NCBI GenBank assembly: GCA_016720145.1
Contig: JADJXV010000015.1
Span: 1-64,000 of the forward strand
DNA length: 64,000 nucleotides
Origin: Ignavibacteria bacterium
GTDB lineage: Bacteria > Bacteroidota > Ignavibacteria > Kapaibacteriales > UBA961
Direction of reading: 5' to 3'
Shown piece after piece: positions 28,426-37,334 of this stretch. The notes under the pieces were generated by a model. It worked only from the letters and a program-made list of their open reading frames with translations. It was not told the DNA's origin and did not search any database. Position 1 is the stretch's first letter. Each line of letters starts with the position of its first letter. The position numbers were made by a program, and so were the translations under genes.

Positions 28426-29826
28426 TTGTATACACTATTACGTTTTGTCTTATTTGGATATAATCTTGAAAGCAAAGCTATTTCAAATGATAATTATGAG
28501 ACATTTTTCAGCTCTCTCAAAAAAGTTTTACAATCGGTTAACGAATTACACACAAAGCACCTATCAATCTTACCTAGACCAAGCGAACCAGTTGAATTAA
28601 CTCGTTTTGAAAGGGTAATTCACAAACAAATTGTTCAACTCACAGATTCAAAATTGAAAAAGGATATTTCTATATCACTAAATGAAGATATTGGGGAAAA
28701 AGTTTATGGTGATAATTTATTTGAATTCAAAAGGACAATAGAAGAATTTATTAATGAGGATGCACAATTTAGAGATTTTGTAAAGTATAGTTCTTTGAAT
28801 AAAAATAGTAGTTTCGAAGATAATGAAAGGATAAATATTACGATACCTCGAATTGATGCATCTAACACATTTAGATGGCCGTCGCTTATTCACGAGATGT
28901 GCCATTCATTATTTCAGTCAGTCAAATTTAATAATAATAATAATATTGTGGATGAATTTTTATGTTTTGTTGACGGTGAAGAAAATGTAATCTATGATGA
29001 ATATTTTCATTGGCTTAAAAATGGAGACCATGATACAACAAAATCAAAATTATATCATTGGTTGGAGGAATGCTGGAGTGATTTATTTGCTTGTATTTTA
29101 ATAGGTCCATCTTTGTATTTTTCACAATTCATTGTTTTTCTTAATGTTGAGGAGAAGGTTGTTACACCAACCCATCCTCCACATGAATTTAGATTAGATC
29201 TAATTGAGTCAATTATTTCGCATAGATTCTTAAAGCTATATAATGAAATACTTGCCGATAAATATATTGCATCTTGTGAGGAATTGACAACATTACTTCA
29301 AGATGATGATAGTATTAGTTTTAAAGGAAATCCAAATCTTACTAAAATATTTATTGCATTTGATCTTTTTTTTAAATCTCATTTTTTACCCAATAAAAAA
29401 GAAGGTGGGGTTTCCGAATTAGCATTTAATCCGGAAATCAGTGCAAGTTTAAATAAACTTGTGAACAAATATGTTCGAATTCATCCTGAAGTTATCCGGT
29501 ATTTGGTTGACCGATTAAAACAAGGATTACCAATTCCGAGTATTAAAACTAAGACACATGGAGTAGAGTACGAGGAAATTCCTACATATGTGCAGGAGAT
29601 TTTCTTAGCAAGTTGGATTTCCAGATTTGAAGATTTAATTCCCAAAGTTTTAAAAACCATAGAAGATTCTAAAATAGAAGATATTGTTGATAATATCAAA
29701 GATACTTTTGAAAATATAAAGAAGTTAATAATGAGACATGATCAAGCTATCCTGAAATCTATACAGGTTTCAGAATGGTTCGACTTTTTAATAAAAGAGA
29801 AAAGAAGACTGTACCAAACCCCTTAA
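28426..29826 (+). CDS. Putative HExxH zinc-peptidase-like protein, 3' end replaced by IS3 sequence
   Basis: The frame opens at TTG 28426, but coding-like sequence in the same frame reaches back to about 28274, so the true N-terminus is upstream. A gluzincin-like site is visible: His156-Glu157-Met-Cys-His160 in WPSLIHEMCHSLF, with Glu215 and Asp219 in HWLEECWSDLFAC as likely third ligand and partner. No signal peptide is seen, so a cytoplasmic peptidase is expected. The last four residues (YQTP) come from the IS3 element at 29810. With the IS and one AGAC copy removed, the frame stays open and runs in phase into the dCTP deaminase-like gene, so the ancestral product may have been a fusion of about 695 residues. 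Confidence 0.65.
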   Translation: MYTLLRFVLFGYNLESKAISNDNYETFFSSLKKVLQSVNELHTKHLSILPRPSEPVELTRFERVIHKQIVQLTDSKLKKDISISLNEDIGEKVYGDNLFEFKRTIEEFINEDAQFRDFVKYSSLNKNSSFEDNERINITIPRIDASNTFRWPSLIHEMCHSLFQSVKFNNNNNIVDEFLCFVDGEENVIYDEYFHWLKNGDHDTTKSKLYHWLEECWSDLFACILIGPSLYFSQFIVFLNVEEKVVTPTHPPHEFRLDLIESIISHRFLKLYNEILADKYIASCEELTTLLQDDDSISFKGNPNLTKIFIAFDLFFKSHFLPNKKEGGVSELAFNPEISASLNKLVNKYVRIHPEVIRYLVDRLKQGLPIPSIKTKTHGVEYEEIPTYVQEIFLASWISRFEDLIPKVLKTIEDSKIEDIVDNIKDTFENIKKLIMRHDQAILKSIQVSEWFDFLIKEKRRLYQTP

Positions 29827-30830
29827 AACTGGACAGAAATTCTACTTTTGTTAGTTGTTGAAATTTGTCCATTATTGAGAGTTGTTTCTGAATGTGTTTA
29901 GGTCTGTATTTTCTTCACTATAGTTGTAGTATGAGTTAGTAGATAGAATTGATGAATCTTGGGTACGCAAAGATACTTTGCATCGACTCCTAGAGCAAAT
30001 GCGAACTTGAAAGGGCTTGTATAACCAACACCTGAATGGATTCGTTCAGAACAATAAAAGCTCACAAACCGGTGCATTGTATCTTTGGCTTCTTTCAAAT
30101 CTTAAACTCATATGACCTACATATAGTACGCCTGATGATGCTATGATAGGATTCAATATGACCATTCTGCTCCGGTGTTGCCAGATGGCAGAATTCGTGA
30201 ATTACGTTCATTTCTTTGAGATAATCCCGTACAAGTTGAGCTTCAAATTGACTACCGTTATCTGTGCGAACCGTGATCGTTTCCGGAAGTTTCCAGCGCG
30301 TAAATATTTGTGCAAGTAGTTTTATAACATCATACTTTTGAATGCGATCCTGTAGTATCCAGCCGAGAACAATTCGCGTTTTGACATCGATAACCGTCAG
30401 CATGAGAGCATTGCGATCCTCTCCGGCGATGTACATGTATTTGATATCGAATTCCCAAAATGAGAACGGTTTGTCTGCGATAGGAACGCAATTATTAACC
30501 CATAGTTTATTCTTCGGAAGACGGCTCACCGGCTTGTAGAGAAGTCGATGTTTTTTCATTAATCGATACATTTTCTTAGGATTAATGATATAGCCATTGG
30601 CGTAGATGATGAGTCATCTTTTAGGTAACCGTAATCGATAAATTCGATGAAGTTCCGCTTTGATTATTGCGACCACATCACTATCGCAAATGCTTTCACC
30701 GGAAGTCTTAAGCGTATGCGTTGTAATCCGTCTGCCTTAGGAGCATTGCTACCTGATAGTAATACACGCTACGTGGCAGAGAAAGTATAGAAAGTACAGT
30801 TGTAGCTTTATGCCCTTGATTAATATACAT
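29823..30830 (-). pseudogene. IS3-family transposase orfB, frameshifted (copy 1)
   Basis: This corresponds to the intact orfB of copy 2 (38130-39146). The rve/DDE core is present (FDIKYMYIAGEDRNALMLTV, VRTDNGSQFEAQ, EQNGHIESYHSII). However, indels split it: one frame covers 30095-30571, another 29898-30098, and the N-terminal part around 30600-30830 is also shifted. Losses relative to copy 2 include a T near 30098 and about five bases near 30598. It is non-functional as written. Confidence 0.8.
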
Positions 30831-30835
30831 TTGTG

Positions 30836-31147
30836 CTACCGCGTCGTTCTTGTGTCGTACAAGAGTTTTTTTAAAAGCTCATCTTTGATGCGGATCGTGA
30901 GCTCTTTCTCAGCCACGAGTTCTTTGAGCATACGTATCTCTGCTTCGAGTTTCTTGACGTCAGGACTCGTTCTGATATAAGCAGACTTCAGACCTGCTTC
31001 GCCCGACGTGAGATACTTCTGACGCCATTCATAAAGTGTATTGCCGAATATCTGATGTTTGCGAATGGTCGCTGTTACCCCAGATTCATCAGCTTCTTTG
31101 AGTATAGCGAGTTTCTGTTCAACTGTCCAACTGCGTTTCGTCTTCAT
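30836..31147 (-). CDS. IS3-family transposase orfA (copy 1)
   Basis: A 103-residue protein with an HTH_Tnp_1-type helix-turn-helix (WTVEQKLAILKEADESGVTA, then IFGNTLYEWRQKYL) and a C-terminal coiled coil (VKKLEAEIRMLKELVAEKEL). It binds the IS ends and is normally expressed with orfB. It equals copy 2 except for the last residues, where a missing base in the T run near 30870 gives KKLLYDTRTTR instead of KKTLVRHKNDAR. Confidence 0.85.
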   Translation of the reverse strand: MKTKRSWTVEQKLAILKEADESGVTATIRKHQIFGNTLYEWRQKYLTSGEAGLKSAYIRTSPDVKKLEAEIRMLKELVAEKELTIRIKDELLKKLLYDTRTTR

Positions 31148-31289
31148 AAAATTCTCCTATTTTTGATTGCAAAATAAGTAGAATTTTTGTCCAGGCATTT
31201 AAGGGGCTACGACAAGACCAGAACAAATAATAATATTTGAAAAACATAAATATGATAAGAGGTCATTATCTCAAATAAAAGGTGTTTTA

Positions 31290-31922
31290 ATGGATTCAGA
31301 AATAAAATCGTTGATCTATCAAGATGAATTGAAAATAATACCTTTAATGTATCTTGATCACGAGGTAGATGGTAAAGTACATAATCAAATTGGGACAACT
31401 TCAATAGATATTAGATTAGGAACAAGTTTTCAAGTTTTTTATCCAGATCAGTATGGTATGATTGATTTTACACAAGAAAATAATACTCATAACTTTAATA
31501 CATCTTCTAAAAGAATTAACTTAGACTTTATAGAAGGCATTACGATTACACCTGGACAATTTATTCTTGGACATTCAATGGAATATATCAAATTACCAGA
31601 TTATATCTGCGGTAATTTAGAGGGTAGAAGTAGTTTTGCGCGATTAGGTATTGAAATTCACATGACAGCTGGTTATATTGATCCAGGTTTTGAGGGGGTT
31701 TTAACATTTGAAATATATAACGCTGGTCCTACTACAGTAAAATTATATCCTGGTATGCGTATTGGACAAATTAGATTTGAAAAAAATAATAAGCCTAATG
31801 TACCATATTCTAGTAAGTATATTGTTAAATATAACGGTCTACTCGAACACGATGTAAGTCAACAAAGTAAAGATTACGAAGTCGAGCTAATAAAGAACTT
31901 TATAAAAATGGGAAAGTCATGA
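31290..31922 (+). CDS. dCTP deaminase-like (Dcd/dUTPase superfamily) protein
   Basis: A 210-residue protein of the dCTP deaminase/dUTPase fold. It shows TTSIDIRLGT near residue 40, Gly112-Arg-Ser-Ser115 in EGRSSFARLG, Asp131 in GYIDPGFEG and the probable catalytic Glu141 in LTFEIYNAG, followed by PGMRIGQIRFE. The family deaminates dCTP to dUTP (some members also hydrolyse it), altering the nucleotide pool; stand-alone homologues are known antiphage effectors that deplete dCTP. AAAAGGTG precedes the ATG. Before the IS3 insertion the upstream peptidase frame ran in phase into this one. Its stop overlaps the next ATG, so it is translationally coupled to the following membrane-protein gene. Confidence 0.85.
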   Translation: MDSEIKSLIYQDELKIIPLMYLDHEVDGKVHNQIGTTSIDIRLGTSFQVFYPDQYGMIDFTQENNTHNFNTSSKRINLDFIEGITITPGQFILGHSMEYIKLPDYICGNLEGRSSFARLGIEIHMTAGYIDPGFEGVLTFEIYNAGPTTVKLYPGMRIGQIRFEKNNKPNVPYSSKYIVKYNGLLEHDVSQQSKDYEVELIKNFIKMGKS

Positions 31923-32650
31923 TGGTAACATTAAATCTTTTAGCCGTTTTCCTATTTGGTGTTATCATTGGTTTTACTGAATTATTACAACGGTACCGTG
32001 AAATTAAATACACTTTTAATTGGAAAGATAATGTAATTTTCTATACAATCTTATATATTGCAATTAATGGAATTGTTTCAATTGTTGCACTATTTTTACT
32101 GAAATATTTTAGAGGGCAAAATGTTTTAGCATTAGATTCTTTTGAAATTCAAAATATTATCATAGCTGGCATTGGTGGTATGATGATTTTAAGAAGTTCA
32201 ATTTATTCAATAAAAATTAAGGATAAACAAATTGATATAGGTTTCGGAATTTTATTTCAGACTTTCTTGGATGTTGTTGAAAGGAAAATTAAAAATGGTG
32301 CAGCTGCATCTAGAATTTGTAAAATTCATGAGTTAATGAGGAATGTTAATTTTGTTTCAGCTAAATATGAACTTCCAACCTTGTGTATAGAATTTATTGA
32401 TAATTTTACGGAAGAAGATTCTAATAATCTGAATAAAAAAATTGCCAAAATTGATGGTTATAACATTATGAACATCAATAAATCAATGCAATTAGGTAGG
32501 GCAATAGCCTTTTACTGTGACGAAGAGATACTTAAACGAGCAATAAATAAATTACCTCATATAGTACAGAGTCCAAATAATACTGAACCAAATATTGATG
32601 AATTTGAAAAACATAAATTAAAACTTATAAAAAAATATGGAAACGAATGA
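31919..32650 (+). CDS. Membrane protein of unknown function in the dCTP deaminase operon
   Basis: A 243-residue protein whose start overlaps the deaminase stop. Three hydrophobic helices are visible: LLAVFLFGVIIGFTELL at the N-terminus, YTILYIAINGIVSIVALFLL near residues 42-61, and IIAGIGGMMILRSSIYSI near residue 80. The soluble C-terminal ~140 residues are charged with no recognised motif. It could be a membrane effector or anchor for the operon's ATPase/peptidase; this is inference from context. Its 3' end overlaps the next gene by 14 bases, indicating tight co-expression. Confidence 0.7.
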   Translation: MMVTLNLLAVFLFGVIIGFTELLQRYREIKYTFNWKDNVIFYTILYIAINGIVSIVALFLLKYFRGQNVLALDSFEIQNIIIAGIGGMMILRSSIYSIKIKDKQIDIGFGILFQTFLDVVERKIKNGAAASRICKIHELMRNVNFVSAKYELPTLCIEFIDNFTEEDSNNLNKKIAKIDGYNIMNINKSMQLGRAIAFYCDEEILKRAINKLPHIVQSPNNTEPNIDEFEKHKLKLIKKYGNE

Positions 32651-33047
32651 AAAGAAATATTCCAATTTTATTGGAGACTTGAAATCAAGTAATATTGCTT
32701 CAAATATTACTAGTTTGATTTTTTATTCTGAGCAAATCGGATTATTACTAGCACAAATAACTTTACAAAGTGCTAATCCAATTCTAAAATCTAATTTAGA
32801 AAGTAGTAATAATGTAATTTCAAAAACAAAAAACGAAAACGAGAATAGAAACACTGATGTACTTATTAACGATTATATCAAGTTCGGTGATATATTTAAA
32901 TCTATGTTATTTGAAATAGAAAGGGATGATGCTAACCTCAAGATTCTAAAAAAAATAGCTATACATTATATAGATATAGCTAAACTTACAAAAGATGAAC
33001 GAATAAAAATTCTTGCATTTTCAATAGCAGATGAACTTAGTAAATAA
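32637..33047 (+). CDS. Small hypothetical protein in the dCTP deaminase operon
   Basis: A 136-residue, mainly helical and charged protein (SNIASNITSLIFYSEQIGLL, then ILKKIAIHYIDIAKLTKDER). It has no signal peptide, membrane segment or known domain. It overlaps the upstream membrane-protein gene by 14 bases and is followed two bases later by the methyltransferase, so it belongs to the same transcript. It is probably a structural or adaptor subunit, but nothing in the sequence proves this. Confidence 0.6.
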   Translation: METNEKKYSNFIGDLKSSNIASNITSLIFYSEQIGLLLAQITLQSANPILKSNLESSNNVISKTKNENENRNTDVLINDYIKFGDIFKSMLFEIERDDANLKILKKIAIHYIDIAKLTKDERIKILAFSIADELSK

Positions 33048-33049
33048 AT

Positions 33050-34303
33050 ATGATAAATGAAAGTATATTAGTTGAAAGTTTATCATGTAAAAATGCTTCC
33101 AATTCAATCGATTATCATTCATTACCTAGATTCAGGTGGTATGGTTATAAAGAAGGGTTTTCTCCGAATTTGGTTGTAGAAGCAATAAACGAAGTGGGAA
33201 TTGAAAAAGATGATTATATCTTAGATCCATTTAATGGTAATGGAACAGTTACATTAACAGCTTCAATTAATAATATTAAATCAATTGGAATTGAAGTAAA
33301 TCCATTTGTTGCATTTATGTCTAGAGCTAAATTGGAAAATTTCTCTAGTGAAGAATTTTCAAAGGATATACAAAATGTCTTGAGCTCAGCACTTTTAGGA
33401 AAAAAATCTAAGCTGTCAACTTATTCCACATTTTCAGAAGAATCTGGGAAATCCAAATGGTTATTCAATAGTGATGTGTTAAATTCTTTTGAAGGTGGTT
33501 GGCAATCATTAAAAAAGTTTTCAACGGCAAAAAAGAGTATTTTTCAGTTATCAATAATTGGAGCTGCAATGGATAATTGTAATGCTGTAAAAGATGGAAA
33601 GTGTTTAAAATATCGGAGTAATTGGGAACAAAAGAATTTTAGCGTACAAAGTTTTATTAATTCACTTGAAAAACGATTGCAGAAAAATGTATCAGATCTG
33701 AAAGACTTATTTATCCCACATCAAGCGACGATAATTAATGCAGATTCGAGACAAATCATAAAATCAATTCAAAATGAATTTAAATTATGTATAACTTCTC
33801 CTCCCTATCTGAATTCATTCGATTATACAGATATTTACAGACCTGAATTGTTTCTTGGGAAATTCATAAATTCAAGCTACGAGCTTAAGCAATTACGTTT
33901 CAAAACAATTCGTTCACATGTAGAAATTAGATTACATAAACCAATCAGCAGTGATTTTGGGGAGATTTATAATACGATTTTCAAACAGATAAATAATTCA
34001 GAATATATATGGAGCAAACAAATACCTACTATGATACAAAGTTATTTCGAAGATATGCAAAATGTTTTAACTGATTTATTAGTTAAAGCAAAAAAAGAAG
34101 GAGAATTGTGGTTGGTTGTCGCAAATTCTGTTTATGTTGGGGTTGAGATACCTGTTGATTTAATACTAGCAGAGATAGGAACTAGAAAAGGTTGGAAACT
34201 TAAAAGAATAGAAGTATTAAGATACATAAATAGAAGAAAAACAAAATATTGTGGAAATATAAATAAGGTAAGGGAGAGTTTGATTGTATTTCAAAAAGAT
34301 TAA
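33050..34303 (+). CDS. Amino-methyltransferase (N6-adenine/N4-cytosine DNA methylase family)
   Basis: A 417-residue SAM-dependent methyltransferase. Motif I is Asp59-Pro-Phe-Asn-Gly-Asn-Gly65 (LDPFNGNGTVTL) with the acidic SAM loop IEVNPF. The catalytic motif IV is Ser250-Pro-Pro-Tyr253 (ITSPPYLNSFDYTDIY), matching DNA amino-methyltransferases. It starts two bases after the previous stop and ends the operon. No nuclease partner of a classical restriction system is adjacent. Within this operon it may mark self DNA, but it could also be an orphan methylase. The target site is unknown. Confidence 0.85.
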   Translation: MINESILVESLSCKNASNSIDYHSLPRFRWYGYKEGFSPNLVVEAINEVGIEKDDYILDPFNGNGTVTLTASINNIKSIGIEVNPFVAFMSRAKLENFSSEEFSKDIQNVLSSALLGKKSKLSTYSTFSEESGKSKWLFNSDVLNSFEGGWQSLKKFSTAKKSIFQLSIIGAAMDNCNAVKDGKCLKYRSNWEQKNFSVQSFINSLEKRLQKNVSDLKDLFIPHQATIINADSRQIIKSIQNEFKLCITSPPYLNSFDYTDIYRPELFLGKFINSSYELKQLRFKTIRSHVEIRLHKPISSDFGEIYNTIFKQINNSEYIWSKQIPTMIQSYFEDMQNVLTDLLVKAKKEGELWLVVANSVYVGVEIPVDLILAEIGTRKGWKLKRIEVLRYINRRKTKYCGNINKVRESLIVFQKD

Positions 34304-34374
34304 TAGAATTCAGGGTTCCACAAAACTGTGAAAAAAAAAATATGTACCGAGGCAAGTGTTAATTCCAAACAGAT

Positions 34375-35295
34375 TCACTGACCTCCCAAAATTTCTCGAT
34401 TGAGAACCCTGCTGAATTTCTCAGCTCCAGTAGAATTCAAATGGTCATTGTCGCAAAAGTCATCAAAGGTGAATCTACTATCTCTGAAGTAATTGAAATA
34501 TTTGCAGTTGTACGAGCTAAACATACTTTGTATTCTATCGTAATTTTGCTGCATTTTCTTTGAATTAATAAATTTTGCATAAGTTGCATAGACAGGTGGT
34601 GTTATTATACCCGGTGTGATATTTCTCGCTTGCAATACGCGAATAAGCTCCTCGACATCTCGCTGATTCTCCTCTACGCGTCTCTCTTGAAAACAATCCT
34701 CATGCGTTCTAACCCGTAAATAACCTGTACTGTCGCTCTGAGTATGCTCGGTGGTTTCAATTCTAGCATAGCCGGATGGCTCGTAATTTTTAATCAAATT
34801 CACTTGAAACCCGTCTAAAAGGTAGGACAACGAACGCAGTGGCGTATAGAGGAATGTTTTGCTAAATCTTTTACTGTCAAGATATTCCATCTCCGGGAAA
34901 TTCATATCCCAATACTGAGAATAATAATAATCCCTCCATGCTTCCCGCCCGTCGATGAGCTGCTCGCCAAATGAAAAATACGAGATATTGATAATCACAT
35001 ACTTCAGGCGTGGCATTCTGTTTAAATAACGCTTCGTCAGATGTGTGTCGTAATAAAGCGTTTGACTCACATTGCTGAGGTTATATCCATGGAGTGAAAA
35101 AAAAGTAGGATTCACACCATAGACTACTTGTGATGAGCCAAGTACAAGGACTTCGATAGAGTCAAGCTGTTGCTCAAAGCATTGACGTTTATAGGAATAG
35201 CTGTTCTGAATTTTGTATAAATTCACCTCAAGATAGATGAAAAATACCAAGAGCGGTATCAGGAAAATCAGAGATCTTGCGAGTAATTTTTTCAT
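34375..35295 (-). CDS. SGNH-hydrolase-like membrane-anchored protein, partner of the MBOAT acyltransferase
   Basis: A 306-residue protein with one N-terminal membrane anchor (SLIFLIPLLVFFIYLEV). Its outside domain has an SGNH-like nucleophile loop VLVLGSSQVVYGVNP (Ser54/Ser55) and a terminal D-x-H-type block, FCDNDHLNSTGAEKFS, giving a likely Ser-Asp-His set. DltD/AlgX/AlgJ-like proteins of this kind pass or attach acyl groups outside the membrane, working with an MBOAT protein. Its ATG overlaps the stop of the upstream MBOAT gene (TGATG), so the two are translationally coupled. The acceptor, probably a surface polysaccharide, is unknown. Confidence 0.75.
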   Translation of the reverse strand: MKKLLARSLIFLIPLLVFFIYLEVNLYKIQNSYSYKRQCFEQQLDSIEVLVLGSSQVVYGVNPTFFSLHGYNLSNVSQTLYYDTHLTKRYLNRMPRLKYVIINISYFSFGEQLIDGREAWRDYYYSQYWDMNFPEMEYLDSKRFSKTFLYTPLRSLSYLLDGFQVNLIKNYEPSGYARIETTEHTQSDSTGYLRVRTHEDCFQERRVEENQRDVEELIRVLQARNITPGIITPPVYATYAKFINSKKMQQNYDRIQSMFSSYNCKYFNYFRDSRFTFDDFCDNDHLNSTGAEKFSRVLNREILGGQ

Positions 35296-36749
35296 CAGAA
35301 CTGGAAATAGATAAATTGGCGATTTTCAAAAACACCAAAGAATATAATTGCGAGAACGATTGCATAATAGAAAGCCCATCGAACGGGAGTAGGCAGCTTT
35401 TGGAAGATGGTAGCTAGATTAAATTTATTATGTATGTAATGCACCGTTTCCAAGAGGATAATAGAGCATATCATCACCACAATAAAGCTTGTCGAAAGCC
35501 CCAGATACTCATAGATTGGCTGGTTGATTATGAGACGGTGAACTATATCCGGAATGCCGGTAATACTATGCTTTGCAATATAGATAGCATCGTTCACCGA
35601 ATTTGCGCGAAAAAATATCCATGCAAATGCCACCAGCCCAAAGGTCGTCATAACCGAAAGCAAGGGGATTTTATCGACATAAAGGTATTTTTTTATATTT
35701 TTTCTAATACCGAACGTGAATATTCCACCAATTAAATACACACCATGAATTGCTCCCCAGACGACGAATGTCCAATTTGCTCCATGCCACAATCCGCTGA
35801 CCAAGAAAACGAAAAGTAGATTGCAATACCATCGAGGCACCGGCACGCGATTGCCTCCCAAGGTGATAAAAAGATAGTCTTTAAACCATGTCGAGAGTGA
35901 AATATGCCAGTGCTTCCAAAATTCACCGATGCTTGAGGACTGATAGGGATTGTTGAAATTAGTCATGAGGCGGAATCCCATGACACGCGCTGCGCCAATT
36001 GCCATATCGGAGTAACCCGAGAAATCACAATATATTTGGTAGGTGAAAAAGATTGTTGCGAGAATGAGACTGAGGCTATTGTACCGCTCTGGATTGGTAT
36101 AGACGGTATCGACTGCAATCGCAAGACGATCGGCAATAACCACTTTTTTGAATAAACCCCATGCCATGAGCCTCAGTCCACTTGTCACTCGGGCATAATC
36201 AAAATCATGACGTTCGCGAAACTGAGGTAATAAATTCTGTGGGCGTTCAATTGGTCCGGCTACAAGCTGAGGGTAGAACATCACATAAAGTGAGTATATT
36301 CCAAAATGACGTTCTGCTTTTTGGTGACCTCGATAGACTTCAATCGTATAACTCATAGCCTGAAATGTATGAAAAGACAAGCCAATTGGCAAGAGAATCG
36401 ACAAATACGGCAGAGAAATAGAAGAACCCAAGCCCTGCATTAGAGCGCTGAAATTATCATTGAAAAAGTTATAATACTTAAAAACGGCGAGCACACCAAT
36501 ATTAGCGATTATACTCGAGAGCAAGTACATCTTCCGACGCCTTCCTTCTGAATTTTCAATCAGTATGCCTGCGAAATAATCGACGACAACTGTAAATCCG
36601 AGTATGAGAATATACACCGGCACAAATGCCATATAAAAATAGCAACTACAGGCGAGAAGCAGCATCCAGCGCTTACTGTGCTCAAGTGAAAAATAGAAAG
36701 CTGTAATGACTATGAAAAATAGGAGAAAATGTAGGGAGTTAAAAAGCAT
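35295..36749 (-). CDS. MBOAT-family O-acyltransferase (AlgI/DltB-like)
   Basis: A 484-residue polytopic inner-membrane protein. The MBOAT signatures are present: the YQIYCDFSGYSDMAIG segment, FWKHWHISLSTWFKDYLFI with His282, and SGLWHGANWTFVVWGAIHG with the invariant catalytic His322. These enzymes move acyl groups across the membrane to O-acetylate or O-acylate exopolysaccharides. Together with the downstream SGNH-like gene it forms a two-gene modification module on the minus strand. The length is typical of the family. It is unusual cargo for a defence-rich element; altering a surface receptor is one possible benefit (inference). Confidence 0.9.
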   Translation of the reverse strand: MLFNSLHFLLFFIVITAFYFSLEHSKRWMLLLACSCYFYMAFVPVYILILGFTVVVDYFAGILIENSEGRRRKMYLLSSIIANIGVLAVFKYYNFFNDNFSALMQGLGSSISLPYLSILLPIGLSFHTFQAMSYTIEVYRGHQKAERHFGIYSLYVMFYPQLVAGPIERPQNLLPQFRERHDFDYARVTSGLRLMAWGLFKKVVIADRLAIAVDTVYTNPERYNSLSLILATIFFTYQIYCDFSGYSDMAIGAARVMGFRLMTNFNNPYQSSSIGEFWKHWHISLSTWFKDYLFITLGGNRVPVPRWYCNLLFVFLVSGLWHGANWTFVVWGAIHGVYLIGGIFTFGIRKNIKKYLYVDKIPLLSVMTTFGLVAFAWIFFRANSVNDAIYIAKHSITGIPDIVHRLIINQPIYEYLGLSTSFIVVMICSIILLETVHYIHNKFNLATIFQKLPTPVRWAFYYAIVLAIIFFGVFENRQFIYFQF

Positions 36750-36979
36750 ACGCTAATCATACGGTCATTGTGAAAGTAGAAATATTGAGTAAATATCTAC
36801 CGGGTAAGAAGTTGCGATAACACCGAAATTAATATTGCAGAAATGTAGTAACAAGAAACGACTTCAAAATTAACTTTTTTTGTTTACTCTCTTGGGAATT
36901 TCTGTTATGTTACAATAATTAAAGAGTAAAGAATTCATGATTATGATCAGAATGCTATTGTATGAATTCATGAATATAT

Positions 36980-37215
36980 CGACCAAAGTATACCACCCAT
37001 TACGGTGAAAGAATACCATCTATTACTGTGAAAATATACCACTCATTACAGTAAAATTATAGTACCCATTACGGTAAAAGTATACCACCCATTATGGTGA
37101 AACTGACCACCTATTACGGTGAAACTGACCACCTATTACGGTGAAACTGACCACCTATTACGGTGAAACTGACCACCCATTATGGTGAAAGTATACCACT
37201 CATTCTGGTGAAAGG
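36980..37215 (-). repeat. Array of 22-23 bp repeats, inverted orientation (array 2)
   Basis: About ten units such as ATACCACCCATTACGGTGAA and, in the middle, 22-bp units ACTGACCACCTATTACGGTG, which are the reverse complement of the repeats of arrays 1 and 3. The middle four units are almost identical to each other, suggesting recent local amplification. It lies between the MBOAT operon and the split ATPase gene. Confidence 0.8.
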
Positions 37216-37334
37216 TTGAACTTGCCCAAAGAAGAACCAGAGGATTCCAAAATATGATTGATTTAAAATATTATTCACTTCAATGCAGGTAAGCTAAAAT
37301 TCAATTACTCACTCTATCCCTTAAAGAGCCAAAT

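Larger units (their letters stand above)
29810..31214 (-). mobile_element. IS3-family insertion sequence, copy 1
   Basis: The ends TGTACCAAACCCCTTAAAAC (29810) and, on the opposite strand, TGTCGTAGCCCCTTAAATG (from 31214) form imperfect inverted repeats. Both flanks are AGAC (29806-29809 and 31215-31218), a 4-bp target duplication. It is nearly identical to copy 2 at 38117-39533 but carries several small indels. It interrupts the peptidase/dCTP deaminase operon. Confidence 0.88.

Noticed and set aside
28125..28475. 116-codon minus-strand frame
   Set aside because: It lies antisense across the junction of two operon genes, with low-complexity hydrophobic sequence.
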